A stretch of 64,000 nucleotides of DNA from Serilophus lunatus (taxonomy: Eukaryota > Chordata > Aves > Passeriformes > Eurylaimidae). The DNA is taken from the NCBI GenBank assembly GCA_013399895.1, contig VXBA01003280.1, positions 507,928 to 571,927 of the forward strand. The letters are read 5' to 3'. Shown here in pieces: positions 25,766 through 39,200 of this stretch. Under the pieces are notes generated by a model. The model was not told where the DNA came from, searched no databases, and worked only from the letters and a program-made list of their open reading frames with translations. Made by a program: the position numbers and the translations under genes. Position 1 is the first letter of the stretch, and every line of letters starts with the position of its first letter.

Positions 25766-27469
25766 GCCATTCTTTTTCATTAGATGAGTCATGAACGTTA
25801 TACAAAAGAATATGGAATATGTCTGTGTGAGAAAACAAATATAGCTTGAATACTACAGTGGTTAATAGCTTAAACAGTTTGCAATAGAGTGCATATAGAG
25901 TGCCTAGTTTGAAATAGAGTGTATGCCTGACATACAAAAATCACAAAATGGTATAGAAATGTGTTACTGTGCTCTTTTAAAGGAGGTAAACTCTATTATT
26001 AGGTACTATCTCTATATCTCCAGAATAGATTTTAGTAAATAAATGGAAACTTTGGAAGAGACATAAACCACCCCCTCAAAAACAGAAAAAATTCACCTTC
26101 CATCCTCACAACCTAACAACCTGTAGACTGGTTTGAATAGTATAGGTAATCATATTGCTATTGTTTAAATTGCCCCTTGACACCAGACATGCTGGTAGTC
26201 AATTAAATAGCCTTATACCTTGGCAGGCTCCTTTTTTTTTAGACAGTACACAAACCCTAGACATCTGTCAGGTATCTGAAATCAGGGTTAAAACAGAACA
26301 TTTCTATAAACAGCAGCTCTAAGCCCCATCAAGATCTGTGGACATTTGCTGATAGAGCTGATGAGGGTTTTTTTGTTCCTACCTATATCCCCTCCAAAAT
26401 GTCACTCTCCTTTCTTTTTTCTGCTGTGTCACAAGGACATAATTTCTACCTCCCATAAAATGAAACTTCTGAGTAGTGCTCTGATGATCTTAATGGGTGT
26501 TTTTATGTTTTTCTTTTAGGAAGTAGGTTGTTTCTAACAGCTTCTGTTACTTCACATAGTGATTATAACCAGCAATTTCCTTAAGCAGCACTAACTCCAG
26601 CTCAGGTGAGATCGTTATTTCGAGGATGTATTAAGCCTTCTTATTATATCTCTTTGTTAACTGATTATATGTCCTGCTATAAAAAAAGAAACATACAACC
26701 CTCCCTCCTCAAAAAAACAAACCAAATGCCCCACAACAACTCCTCTCTTCCATGCATTATCTTTCAAAGTATCACAAAATCTTGATTTGGCAGCCCAGGA
26801 GCAGTTACAGAGCTTATTATGCATGGCAGTGTGCATCTATTTGTCTATGTGATATGCACATAATGTTTTCAAGCATTAGCTCCTTTCTGAAAGACAATTC
26901 TTCCAACAGATTTAAATTGCACCATTTCCTCGACAAAGATCCATGGAAGAAGTTCAGCTTATCTTATAAAGAAAACAATCTCACAGTATCCTGCATGCAA
27001 AAGCAGTTTTAGAAAAAATTTAGAGATTAACTAGAGGAAAGTTGTCATTTGTGAGGAAAGTACTATTAAAATCTGGAAGGCTGATTTCTGGGAGCTGTTT
27101 GAGGTGTCTTAGAGGTTTCCAGTGTTTCAGAAGTTATCAGCAGAAATATATTAATGAACAGAGAACCACTGACCCACTGAAAGATTCATGGCAGTTACTT
27201 TTATCACATAGTTTTTGTTTTATTACAAAAGTCAACTCTCATAAGGATTCAGTAGTCTCTCTTGTAAGTACTTCAGTCTGCAGGCAATAGATGTCTTGTA
27301 TTTGCAAGCAGAGCAATTATCCCAGAAGCCTGTTATGGGAAGGGTATGGAGCTTCCAAAAAATGAAAAGCAATTGAAGAGAAGAAATCATGAGAACTTTA
27401 GAAAGGCTGAAGAGGGGGAATAGGAAGGGTTTACCTAAAAAATCTAAAACCTACACCACCATTTGCTTC

Positions 27470-27544
27470 CTCAAAAAAAACCCCAAACCAAACAGACATA
27501 TAAAAAAACCCCAAACAGCACAACTAAAAAAACCAGACATCAAC

Positions 27545-27576
<32 letters not shown>

Positions 27577-27616
27577 GGGCATAAACCCCTTTTTTTGAAA
27601 AAAAAAAAAAGGTTGG
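27470..27616. repeat. A/C-rich tract and adjoining A, G and A homopolymers
   Basis: Short aaaaaaaccccaaac-type units lead into about 24 A (27545-27568), 11 G (27569-27579), a spacer with runs of C and T, and 13 A (27598-27610). The first part resembles a degenerate poly(A) tail. The stacked homopolymers are suspicious and may be a poorly resolved assembly junction. Confidence 0.7.
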
Positions 27617-29164
27617 GGGCGACTTAAGCTCCTTATTTTGAAATGACACCATATTTTGTAGCAGTCATGCTTGCAAAAAAATTTACTCTGGAAAGAAACG
27701 ATTGGAATATGCTACATTGCAGAGTAAAGCATTTTCAATTTATTCTCTAATAACATCCTGGGGTGTAACATTCATTTTTAGCCATATGGAATGACTGATG
27801 AGGTCAGAGATATTTTTTATTGTGTACTACTGTATGCACTGACAGTGTACTGGGGCATTCATAGCTCTCTTATAAATTAAAAGTATTAGGATTTAAAAGT
27901 AATATATAGAGCTTTCATAAAAGCAGCAACCCTGTATGGTTGGAAAGAAATCAAGGTTGGACTCTGTAATCTAGTGTTTCTCATTAGTTTATGAGCCCAC
28001 TGTGACAGAATTTCAAGAGTTATTAAGGAAAAAAAAGAAGAAATATCCGTCCTCTCACTTCCTGTGTGTTGTGTATTCTGTGGTGTCCAAAGGCATCAGT
28101 CGAGAGTGAAACCTAATTGTGCTTGAATCTGTAAAAACCTGAAATGAGATCACGTTACTGTCAGTAACCTGAATAGAAGATTACACCTGGGTCTGCTTTG
28201 GGGCAGTTGGCAGAACTGAGTCTTGAAGAGATTAAATGAGAGGTATTTCAAGACACCAGTGCAATAAGACAGCAAACCACTTCCAGGTATAAGGCATACA
28301 TAGCAAAGGAATAAAAGATGAAAAAAGTTCAAGGTGAAAACTGATCAGGCTGTTCTGGGTCTTCACATGGAGGGATAAGGAATTGAACCTGGCAGTAAGT
28401 CTAATATCAAGTAGGACTTACTAAAAAGAAGCCAGTGAAGCAGTTTGGAGGCAGAAGAATCAACACAGATAAGGAAAATTATTTTAGGAGCTGAGTGACA
28501 TTTAATTCAAGGGATTACCAGGAAATAATAGAAAGGGCAAAACATAACCTACCTTGCTCCGACAATAGTTTTGATTCTAACAAGCAAGCTCTCCTCTCAA
28601 TATAGCTTTTGTGCACAGCTACTGTCCAGATATGCAGGCAAGGTATATGTCTTCTACTGTTACAGCTCAGTATCTGCTAATTTGCCATAGAATTTAGAGT
28701 GCAGTTGGTTAAAACCCTTGGTCTGGTTCCTTAGAATAGGGAATGTCATTGGCAGCATAAGTATCTTGCTTGGCTTGTAACTTTAATTAACAAAGTTAAG
28801 TACCTTAAACCATTAGTCCAGGATAAAATTCCTGAAAAGAATTTAAATGAAGGGAAGAATCTAAGATTCTTGAATAATGGAAGAACAATCAAAATCCATT
28901 GACCTTTATTGTCATGAGCAGATAGTTACTATGTTTATGAATGTGGATGTGATCATTTAAACCATATGGACCAAAATCTCCACCAAAACTATTTAATTGA
29001 CATTTACTGATTATTCTTCTAAGTGCTTAAATACTTCCTGTGGAATTTGTTACACAACATTAGTTTTCACTGAAGTGGTTTAGAGGAACACAGTAACCAG
29101 AGATTTTTTTTTTTAAAGAAAAATTCTACCTTTGTATTTCAAAGTTACTCTGTTCCAGGAGAAC

Positions 29165-29169
29165 CATGG
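29165..29169. repeat. Target-site duplication of LTR D, left copy (CATGG)
   Basis: CATGG is repeated exactly at 30159-30163, on the other side of the LTR and its internal gap. Confidence 0.85.
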
Positions 29170-29256
29170 TGTGGTGGTTTAAGCACCACAATATTAACTA
29201 GGGGGCACTCTTAACAGTGACGAGAAGAATGACAGAATGTGACAACAGCGAAACAC

Positions 29257-29262
29257 TTTATT
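29257..29262 (-). promoter_or_regulatory. LTR copy D poly(A) signal
   Basis: AATAAA on the minus strand, about 90 bp from the LTR 3' end, in a context identical to copy E (acaaataaagtgtttcgctg). Confidence 0.7.
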
Positions 29263-29626
29263 TGTCTGGAGCTCAAAGGAAACACAGTATAAGGGAACCC
29301 CAGACTCAACACAAAAAAAACAAGCACCCAACAAAACCACAAAAAGGAAAACAAAGAAAAAAGGAATAAGGGAACTGCTTTCAAAGACCAGCCAAACTGG
29401 CCACAGAGAAGCAGTGGAAAGGAAGAGCCACTTTCTCTTTCTTCTCCCTCTCTGGTGGTAGCCAACTCCCAGCCCTTGGAATCTCTGAAAAACACAACAC
29501 AGTGAAAGGTTCTCCCCCCAACCCGGGATGTTATTTGGGGAAGCTTTCAACCTGTAGTTGTGCTTGTGTGGCTCCAATGCCGATGGAGGTGGGCTGAGTC
29601 AAGCCACGAGGCCTGGGAGTAGGAGA

Positions 29627-30070
29627 NNNNNNNNNNNNNNNNNNNNNNNNNNNNNNNNNNNNNNNNNNNNNNNNNNNNNNNNNNNNNNNNNNNNNNNNNN
29701 NNNNNNNNNNNNNNNNNNNNNNNNNNNNNNNNNNNNNNNNNNNNNNNNNNNNNNNNNNNNNNNNNNNNNNNNNNNNNNNNNNNNNNNNNNNNNNNNNNNN
29801 NNNNNNNNNNNNNNNNNNNNNNNNNNNNNNNNNNNNNNNNNNNNNNNNNNNNNNNNNNNNNNNNNNNNNNNNNNNNNNNNNNNNNNNNNNNNNNNNNNNN
29901 NNNNNNNNNNNNNNNNNNNNNNNNNNNNNNNNNNNNNNNNNNNNNNNNNNNNNNNNNNNNNNNNNNNNNNNNNNNNNNNNNNNNNNNNNNNNNNNNNNNN
30001 NNNNNNNNNNNNNNNNNNNNNNNNNNNNNNNNNNNNNNNNNNNNNNNNNNNNNNNNNNNNNNNNNNNNNN
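29627..30070. other. Assembly gap (444 N)
   Basis: Run of N inside the expected GC-rich core of LTR copy D. The flank on its right is C-rich (ccctttccccctccccgctc), consistent with sequence that is hard to read. Confidence 1.
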
Positions 30071-30158
30071 ATCCTGTCCCCTTTCCCCCTCCCCGCTCCC
30101 TCCAAGACCCTGCCAGCACACCCCCCTGCACCCCCCCCTCCCTTTTCAACCCACTACA

Positions 30159-30163
30159 CATGG
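30159..30163. repeat. Target-site duplication of LTR D, right copy (CATGG)
   Basis: Exact repeat of 29165-29169, following the cccactaca end. Confidence 0.85.
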
Positions 30164-31384
30164 CCAGCTGTATCTTTCATACATCGCATTATGGAGCCAA
30201 AAGCAAACAATACAGAAAGAAGGAGCTAATAGGAGACTTGAAACTTGTAAGGAAGGATCAGCATTGGACTATGCTGATCTTAAGTGTCATTAAGGTCCTT
30301 TATGCAGCTCTTATCTGCCTTCCTGTAATATTATAAATCCCAAAGTTTTACCCTAAGGCATTGTCTTCTCAAACTCTACTCAATTTTTAGACAGGAGGCC
30401 AAACTTTGAAACAGCTTCTTCCCCCTTCTATCCTTCTCTGAATCATGCACATTGTACATCTCACATACAAGACAGATGCCAGTTTACTGCTTCCATCTCT
30501 CAACCCTAAGTAATCTAAAGAGGAGACTAGCGATGTCAGTGCTTTGTCTTTGCACAGGCTGGCCTTGTCTGACCATCACAATATGGATGGCTTTGCTCCA
30601 AAGCCAAAATCTGCTTAGGGGACTGTTGCAATACCTGTCATGGAAACCTTGAGGGTGACTTGCTGTTTAACCCTAAATATTAGTATGGACTTTCCCTGTG
30701 TTAACAATGACAAATTAATTTGTTTTACTCAGATGTCAGTGTTTATTGATTTTGTAGAGGTGTAATAGGAGTGCAGAGTTTGCAGACCTTGTTTTTCAAA
30801 GCCATGTTTTACAAATAGGCAAGAACAGCTTTTCCTTATCTCAAGAGGAATAGTGAGCAACAACCATCACTACTGTAACAGTTAATGAATGCACTGCTGA
30901 GATTATGGAAGATTAACACTTGTACCTTTGCAATGAAATAATTGCTCACTGAACTAGATAACATTATAAACTTCAGGCTTCATACACACATGTTCTTGTT
31001 TTAAGTCAAATGTTTAAAGCATGATAGACTTTTAAAAGAGGAAAAAACTGAGGACCTTAAATTTTAAATTCCCTGATGTTTCTTTAAATAGTCTAGCTTT
31101 AAAATAAACTAGGCAAAGGTACAAAAGCATAAAATTAATTGAAGCCACCAGTGTTAAGCTAATAGAATTTAGCTTAGTCATACTTACCAGGAATATAAAT
31201 CTAGACGTCAAAGACAGTAATTAATTTAATCAAAAACATAATGTTACACTAAGCATTGGGTTGCTTATTTTTAATTTAAAGACAACAAATTTTGAAAAAT
31301 GCCTTAGCTTACTTTGGATTGACTTTTGAAGCATAAAGCCTACAAGCAGCAGTTCAGCAGTCTCAGCATGTCAGCTCCAGATGG

Positions 31385-31400
31385 AAAAAAAAAAAAAAAA
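31385..31400. repeat. Poly(A) run
   Basis: Sixteen A in a row, without a recognisable element upstream. Confidence 0.8.
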
Positions 31401-32640
31401 GTTCTCTTCTGCACTAGGTGTTTTATATATAATCATGTCACAATGGAAAGTATAAGTTCTCAAAGTGTAGATAGCTCTTAAATTTGATGTTAATAAGAAA
31501 CTGGTAGTGGAAAATCCCAATAGTGTATTGCATAGCATAGAATTACTCAGGAAGGTGAATCTGTGGAATGAGGTACACAATATAGACACAATCAATTAAC
31601 AAGAGTTGTGGCAGTTATTCCATTGTTTTCAGCTCAGCTGAGTCTACTTGATTTCAGTGGTGCATGTGAGAAAAAATAGGAAGAATAGAAGCCTGGATTT
31701 TTCTGTTGCTCTTCAAAAAGGTAGAAAACCGAAGAGACTGGTCACAATTAAGGAAATTTAAAGCAAAATTTTATAAGAAAGATTAAACAGCAGAGTTACT
31801 TGAACATTTCTCTCTCAACTTCTGAACCTGTCCATAGTGAAGCAATAGATAGCCACCAAACTTTTGTCCAACAACCTTGTGCTTCTACTTATACCATGCA
31901 TTCCTTAAAAGTATCTTTGTGTCTGAGACACAGATAAAATACCAAAACTTAGTCACAAACAACTAACAGAATTACAAATCAAAAAAATACAAATTCAAGT
32001 CAGCTGGTCACCATCACCAAAAATCTGCATTTAATTGCTGCTAATTCACAAAAGAAAAGTATTAATTTTAATACTAATTCCCAGGGTTCATTATTAAAGG
32101 AAAGACCAATCATGCCTCCCAAGGCCCTATCATATTGATGCTGGACATTAAAACTAGGGCATCATTTGTTACAAAGTGCTATTATGTCCTTATACAAATT
32201 CTATATCCTTGGAAGATGTACTTAAACTGGAATATCACTGCAGCTCTGTGTGGATTAATAAAATATCAGCAAAGTGCTCTCTGCTGTACCTGTATAAATT
32301 AAAGATGGCAAATAGTTTAGAAAGAGAAAGTAGAACTTAAATTTGCATATAATCATTAATGATATAAGACTATTCTTAATTATCTAAAGGTTCAGATTAG
32401 GTAGTCTACATGCTTCAGCACTTCAAACACAAGAAAAAGATGAAACCTATCATTTTCCTCACTGAGATGCTCTGTGAGCTTTACTGAAATAGTATGTCAG
32501 TTTGCAAAGTGTTTCTTCCTGTGAATGTCACTATTTTCACAGCTATCACCATCAAAGTCTGCTTGTACAGGTAATTTTCTTAATGAATTACTATGTTTTT
32601 GAACATAGCTTAAAAAGAGAACCCAGGAGCTAGTAGCAGT

Positions 32641-32668
32641 AAACAAAACAAAACAAAACAAAACAAAC
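32641..32668. repeat. (AAAAC)n microsatellite
   Basis: About five perfect aaaac units ending in aaaccatc. Confidence 0.9.
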
Positions 32669-35600
32669 CATCTGAAACCTCCAAGAAAAGGAACAGACTC
32701 CAGAATACATCATGAAATAGTTACCTAAAGGAGTCACAAAAGTGTCAGCTGACATTTACTCAGGCTTAGGATTGTATAATATTACTATTCAAAGAAAGAT
32801 TAGTGGATAAAACTTGCTCATGTGAACAGTCCTACTTGTATTAGTCAGCTCTTTTCAGTAAGATGGATGCTTTTGTTGTAAGTGTAACACTCATAAAGGA
32901 CCAGCATATGAAATCTTGCTGTACTTAATTATTCCAGTGAAGCTCAAGTCTTCCCATAGTGCTCCCGCAGAACATTTACACTCCACATGCAACCACTTCC
33001 TTATTTGCCTTTCCCCTCAATTCCCTACACTTTTCAGTTCTTTTATGTTATACTAATCAGTGTTTTGCCTAGTCACCATCAGTCATCATTTGACTACTCC
33101 ATATTGTCTGCCCACTTCTAACCTAAGGTTTGAGTCTAGTGTGTTTCTAAATGATCAAAAAGAAGTCAGGGAGCCTTAAAAATGCATGGAGTTCCCAGAA
33201 CCCCATCTTAAATGGAAAAGAAATAATACATATAATTACAAAGTTATTTTGGAACAATCAGTCATCGAGGACATCCAATCCCAATGCCAAGAGCAGAGCA
33301 CACACTTCAGAAGAAGCTGGCAAACACCATTAGGTTGTTCAGAAATGGAATTTCAGCCAGTTGAAGGCAGAGGTCAAGCCCTGAACCTACCCAGACCCAA
33401 GTGACTCTAAAAGATCCCCTCCTTTTATTGTGATCTTGACAAGATACACAGTGAGAAAAGTCTTTAAAAGAAACCTTAGAGTTGATGATGCTTGTCCTTC
33501 TCCAGCTGATGTCAACAAAAACACTCTGCAAGGCAGACCTGCTACATTCCTTGAGATGCCTCTGTACTGGCCTGGCCTCAAAATTCATAGGCATAATTGT
33601 AGCACACAAAATACTGCCCACTGTTGAGGAAGCTATGAATTGAAGAGAGGGGAATTTCCTGGTTTATGCAAAATGCATTCAGCAAGTTCATTATATTCCT
33701 GCGAGCAGATTCGGTTTCAGTTAAAGGCATATAATATATTCCTGCTGCCAAGTTCCCCATCAAAGCCCTACTCCCCAACCTATCAGGTTTTCAAAACCAT
33801 CTAACAAGGTAGGAGGAACAAAGAGGAGGAATAAAGAAAATTAGCTGGTTGGTTTCATAGTATTAGCTTTACCGTTACGAGTATTTATGAAGTCATCCAT
33901 CTTACAAGCGTGACTATCTGCAAGTAACCTGCAATTTGTCAATCAGCTGAATGAATGCACTTGCTTTTATTTATACCCATCTTGTCAGAGTTTGTGTTTT
34001 ACTGGAATCAACAGTTCAACTTCATTCTAACTGCTTTAGTCACCAGCTACCAGCAGTCTCTTTCCTAGGAGGTCTACCAACTTCCTAGAACCTTGGGGCA
34101 TGAATAAAACTCAGAGTAATGATACATTAAGGAAGTCATTGTCAGTAAAACATCCAGACTTCAGTTGTTAACCACACTGTCCTGTCCTTTCAAGGGAAAC
34201 TTGAGCTGTTTTGCAAGGAGAAGGGTTAGTAGTAGCTCTCGATATCAATCATCCTCTGCTTAGTTCAGCATTTCATCAAAGTTCTCCCAGTTTTCTGTAG
34301 TCCTGGAAGACAAAGCTTATCAATTTTTCATGGAGCAGGAATCTTAGTCAGTCTTTCAAAGCAGCTGGTAGGTCCATTTCTGCAACTCACCAGGCCCTTC
34401 TCCCTTCCAATAATCTGTTCTGTTCTCAGGCTCCTAAAAATTTCCTCTGTATTGTATCACTGGCAAAGCAATCCTTGCCTCACAACTTTTCACCATACTG
34501 CAAATTTGATAATTCTGTTTTCTGTTTGACATACAACCTGAAAACAAAGAATTGGTGCTTCAAAGGAAAGAAGAAAAAACGTGAACAAGCCCCACTCACT
34601 TATAGTCAATCACTGTGATGAACCAGTGTTCCAGTTCCACAACAGTCAGTGCAAGCAGAAATTTATCCAACTTTTTTCCCAGTTCACAAATGAATGAGAT
34701 TTTGGGTAATACCAGCCCATTTATGCTCCCAGTATGCTCACAGAATATATGAAATAAAATGGAGCAGGTAACAACAAACTGCGACAACAAACACCATGCT
34801 TAATGGAAGTTACGGTTTTCGGGATGGTTTTTTTTGGCGTCTTGACTTAATGGACTTACACATCCTTGTTTTGTATTGCTTTACATTTGTACATCAACAC
34901 TCTCACAAAATGATGGCCACTTGTTCTGTCATTTCTTTCCTGCCCCTTTCCCTACAGAAATCCTTCTATATAATAAATTTATGGTTGAAAAGTGTTACTA
35001 GAACCAATAGCAAGGAAAAAAGTAGATATGTTGTAAGGATAAATTAGTTTACTCAACACTTGCCAGAATTTCAACATGGACAACTTACTTACTATAAATA
35101 GCAACTATTCTCTCTTTTCGGCCCTTTTTACTATAAGGGAAAACTACATGACAAGTGAAAGACAGGGACAAAAAGTATCTTACATTTTCTTATAGGTGCT
35201 ATTAAACCAGAACGGTCCTTCTAAAAAAGTAAGAACAATATTTTCAGATGCTTAAAAAATCAGCAATTTGGGGGTTATTTTAGTGCATTGCAGAACTGAT
35301 GTTTATAATCATAGGAAACAAAAAATTGTAGCCTTAGTTGTTCATAGCAGAGAAAAAAAAGGAAAATTCATTAACTTTGTTATCCATTTAACATTTGGCA
35401 TCATGTACTTTTTAACATTCTTATTAAAAAAAAAAGAAAAAAGAATGGTGGTGCTTCGTCGTAAGGAATTAAACCAACTGCATTCAATAGAAACTCACAC
35501 AGAGTTGCCAGACAAGTTGTTCCAGACTGGCTGAATTCACTTGAGCTGCTATAAACTCAATAGACTTAAAAGCAGTGTAAAATAGTCCTTCTTTTCCTCT

Positions 35601-37439
35601 TTGTATTCCTGTAGAATAGCAGTTGTTACACCGAATACATTTGTCACTGGTACAGTAGAGAACATAAGAGCCTGCAAAGGCTATAAAAATCAAGTTAATA
35701 ACTTTTTGCCTATGACAGGTCCATCAGACTTGGAATCCATTTCATTCAATTTTTAATGATGATCAAACTTTTTATTCTATCGAATTTCTCATGTAATCTG
35801 TCATGAATTTTGTGGACATTGATAGCCTATCATCACAAAAGTGTGGTAATTAAAGGCCTTGTTTTGATAAAATTGTTACAATCCTGTCACTATGCAACAA
35901 AAGTGAGAAAAGCAATTTACTTGCAAACTAGAAGTTAAATACCTTCACATGGAGACTGGAAAACATACCACTACTTTATTGTGAGGTGTAATTTTACATA
36001 TTTCTATAATGGCACCACACAATAAAATTGATTTATTTTCAGACAGTATGAGAAGGTGGAAAAAATTATAAAAACTATGAATAGTCATCTCCTGTCTGGA
36101 CTAAAATGTTGCCATTCACAGTAAATATATGCTATTACATATTTAGTGATTTATTCATCAGCATTACACAGCAAGGGCAGTTTGCATTAGTACAGACAAA
36201 ACAAGCAAGACTGCCAGTATCATATTTTGCTGAAGAAATATATAAGTCTTATATTTTATTTACTTAATTTATTTTGGGGGCAGAATACAAGCATATTAAT
36301 ATACAGTAAAGTTTTGAGAATTCTAATATGAAGTGAGTATATGAAATCCCTGTAGAGGGTCTTGTAAGTTATTAAAGTAACACAAAATAAATGCTTTTTC
36401 CATATGAGAAACTGAGTAACTGCTAAACAGTGAACTCGGAAACAAATTCTAATTTCTGAGATAACATTGTTCTATCTGTTTGCTAGTAATTTCCTGCATT
36501 TTATTTACACTTTAAGGATTTATCTTAGCTCAGCCATGAGAACTGAACTGAAAAGTATGAAAAGATCTTATGTATTTCAAGCTACCACCCAAACTTGTAG
36601 ATTGGATGCCAAAAGATTATCTTAAACTTGCACACCAAGTTTATTTTATTTCCAGTACACATACAATCTAGCAGATATAATAAAACATAGTAAGGGGCAA
36701 GGCTGAAGAATCACATCAAGATGCAATCTCATGGAAGATTAAGAGGCCGTGAATGAAGATGCAGTGTTTATTAAGGACTTGGGATCGTAAATAGAATTAT
36801 TCACAAACAAAACGAATTTATCAAAAATGAGTTGAAATTGAAACTGCCTTTCAGTGGAGCCCAGCTCTTCTGTGTAATGCTGATGAATACATCAATACAT
36901 TCAATTTTGATTACAATGGGAACAGAAAGCCATAAACTATGGTAGGAGTGGGTTCAGCACCTTGTAAAACTGAACCTGTCATTTTTTGGTACAACCTTAT
37001 TGCAGAATAGAGTTAGTAGGTTCACTCACAGGCAGATTGTATTTTGCCTGATGATTAAAACTCTAGTAACAAAATGGAACTCAGTGATGCCACAGCTGCC
37101 TGATACAAGTATGGTTCAAGGATTTAGCCTGGCTACATGGTGCAGGGACTGCATGGTAAATGTTGGCACATCCTCTGTGCACCCCTGGGATAGATGTTTC
37201 TACCAGGAGAGCAACTATATTCCTCAGACAGTGTTCCTAAAGAAAGTACCATGATTTCATTACAGGTTCCTCTCCCTCTGACCTTGGGGCACAGCTGGCA
37301 AAGGAGGCCCTATAAAACAATTCTCTTTAGACATCTATAAAGAATTTCAGCAAGAAAAAAGTCTTAGTCAAATGCCCACATTTACAAACAGCCTAATGCC
37401 TGCTTCTAAGAGGCAGACATATTTTAGTTATTAATATGT

Positions 37440-37541
37440 GCTAAAGAAAGTATATATGAAATTTTATATATACATATACATACACAGATAAACATATACA
37501 TATATGAACATATATATATGTTTATATACAAATATATATAG
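37440..37541. repeat. AT/CA dinucleotide-rich block
   Basis: Alternating ta, tata and taca units, including palindromic acatatatatatgt, over roughly 100 bases. It is an imperfect microsatellite able to form cruciforms. Confidence 0.8.
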
Positions 37542-38202
37542 GCCTCATTCATACTGAAAAACTGTTTAAAAGGTTTGTTCTGTTTTCAATTATTTAATTG
37601 TCATTTGGTGTACTAGTTTATTTAAAAACTATAGTCTTATTACTTCAATAGCCCAAGAAATAGCTAACATCATTTCCTGATCTTATGCAGCACACTGAGC
37701 CCATCGAAGTCAGTCTCTGTGTATTCCAGTTAATATCAGAGGATGAAGTTAAAAATCATTGTTTTCTCCTTTGTAAAGCACTTCTGCCCCTAATGCCATT
37801 TGGGGTTCCAGGAAATTATGGTGAATGAGAGACACCAGAGTTAATTGAACGAGCAAAGTCCTCTCTGTTGAGGGTTCTGGGTGCTTAAATGGGAAATCCA
37901 CCAATGGGGAACATTTTGAAAAGGTCACAATGGTGACTCCGACATTTTGGTGAACCATCTAGACACCATTTCTCAGCAACTCTGTTAAATTCCTCCACAT
38001 TAACAACATTGTGTCTGCGAGGACAATGAAATTAACAAGCCCCAGGAGCTTAATAAATGACTTCTGGAGAGAGACACGGACGTGCTGCAGGCCCAGATCC
38101 TCCAGCCTGTTTTTGCTCAAACTTTACTCACTCAAACTTCCCTCACTCAAACTTCCCAAGGGAAAATTCATGAGCAGAAACTAATCTGACACATAGCACT
38201 CA

Positions 38203-38207
38203 ACAGT
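38203..38207. repeat. Target-site duplication of LTR C, left copy (ACAGT)
   Basis: ACAGT precedes the LTR and recurs exactly at 39608-39612. Confidence 0.88.
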
Positions 38208-39132
38208 TGTGGGGGTTTGAATGATGCTGGGATCCCTGGGGGTTGTCAAGGTGGGCTTCGGGTCTTGCAGGGGGTCCTTGGGCTCTGGGAAGGGGGAGGG
38301 CATTTGGGGAGTGCCCATTTGCCTTGTCTGGGTAAAATCCTGTTTCCCTTAAAAGTGGAGGGGCTGAGATTGAGGCAGCCCTCTCCCAGAAAAGGCAGGG
38401 GGGTCGCCCCCAGCCATCCCCTGTGGCTTCCCCCGGGCTGGATGGGGATCAGGATGGCCCTCACTCCTGCCTGCTCTCCCTGGGGCCGGTGGTGGTGAGA
38501 GAGCACAGGAACAAAGCCGCGGCGAGGCTGGGGCTGGCCCAGTATTTATCATATGCAGTGCCGCGCCGAGCGCCGGCTCCGAGCAGAGCCATGGAGCGAA
38601 GCAGGGACTGGCCAAGGGTGTTCCGCCCCCCGGTCAGGGCGGCGGCCGGTGCTGACCCCTACGCAATGGGGAGGCGGCAGTGTGCTGATTCGCAGCCACC
38701 GGCGCACGGCCCCGGGGCTGTCTCACGCCATGCTTGGTGCGCAGTGGCCCCCTGGTCCTGGGCGGTGGCCTGGGGGTGTGGCTGCAGGGGAGCCCTGGTG
38801 AACCTGCAGGCGGCGGCAGGGTGGCGCAGTCCCAGCAGCTCACAGCTTGCAGGCAGAGACACGCTGCGGGTGTTGGCACTGGACCCCGGTGCAGCCACGG
38901 CCAGAAGTATGAGCATGGCAGCTGCTTGTGGACAGCGGCAGGGGTGCAGCGCTGGCACCATACTGGCGAGGGCTGCACAGAGGGGCAGCAGTCACTCCAG
39001 GGCATCCCCGAAGTGCCTGCAGCCATGAAAACAAGATGGCGCCACGAGCCCTGGGCGCGTGGTCTCTGGCGGGAACCACCATTGTGCCTGGAGTGAGGAT
39101 GCCAGAAGAGAGGTGGGGCTCGGCACCACTGG

Positions 39133-39200
39133 CCAATCAGGAGATGGCTTAGCCAGGAAGAAGACAGTGAGATTTGCGCGGGACCTAGAGGGCTTAAAAA
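39133..39200 (+). promoter_or_regulatory. LTR copy C core promoter (CCAAT + CTTAAAAA)
   Basis: CCAAT (39133-39137) is 60 bp upstream of CTTAAAAA (39193-39200), matching the spacing in copies A and B. CCAAT boxes of this context (ggccaatcagg) are typical NF-Y sites. Confidence 0.68.

Larger units (their letters stand above)
19066..29164. other. AT-rich non-coding stretch (~10 kb)
   Basis: No gene, LTR or CR1 piece was recognised. It holds an (AAAAT)n microsatellite at 25731-25765 and an odd homopolymer block at 27545-27610. Open frames reach only 97 codons (19693-19986) and show nothing diagnostic. Confidence 0.6.
29170..30158 (-). mobile_element. Solo LTR, family 1 copy D, interrupted by assembly gap
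   Basis: On the minus strand it begins TGTAGTGGGTTGAAAAGG and ends GTGCTTAAACCACCACA, with a perfect CATGG duplication outside. The 3' part holds AATAAA (29257-29262 on the plus coordinates), a tttttcag word and T-rich sequence aligning with the end of copy B. The middle is hidden by 444 N. Because the left side is LTR 3' end and the right side LTR 5' end, a single LTR is the simplest reading. A whole provirus collapsed into an undersized gap cannot be excluded from this sequence. Confidence 0.85.
30164..38202. other. AT-rich non-coding stretch (~8 kb)
   Basis: No gene seen. It contains an A16 run at 31385-31400, (AAAAC)n at 32641-32668 and an AT-dinucleotide-rich block at 37440-37541. The last 400 bases before the LTR at 38208 are less AT-rich but unrecognised. 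Confidence 0.6.

Noticed and set aside
29531..30229. Apparent frames of about 170-220 codons
   Set aside because: They run through the N gap in LTR D; the readable ends are LTR sequence.
38423..39028. 201-codon open frame in LTR C
   Set aside because: Composition artefact of CpG-dense U3; opposite-strand frames are just as long.
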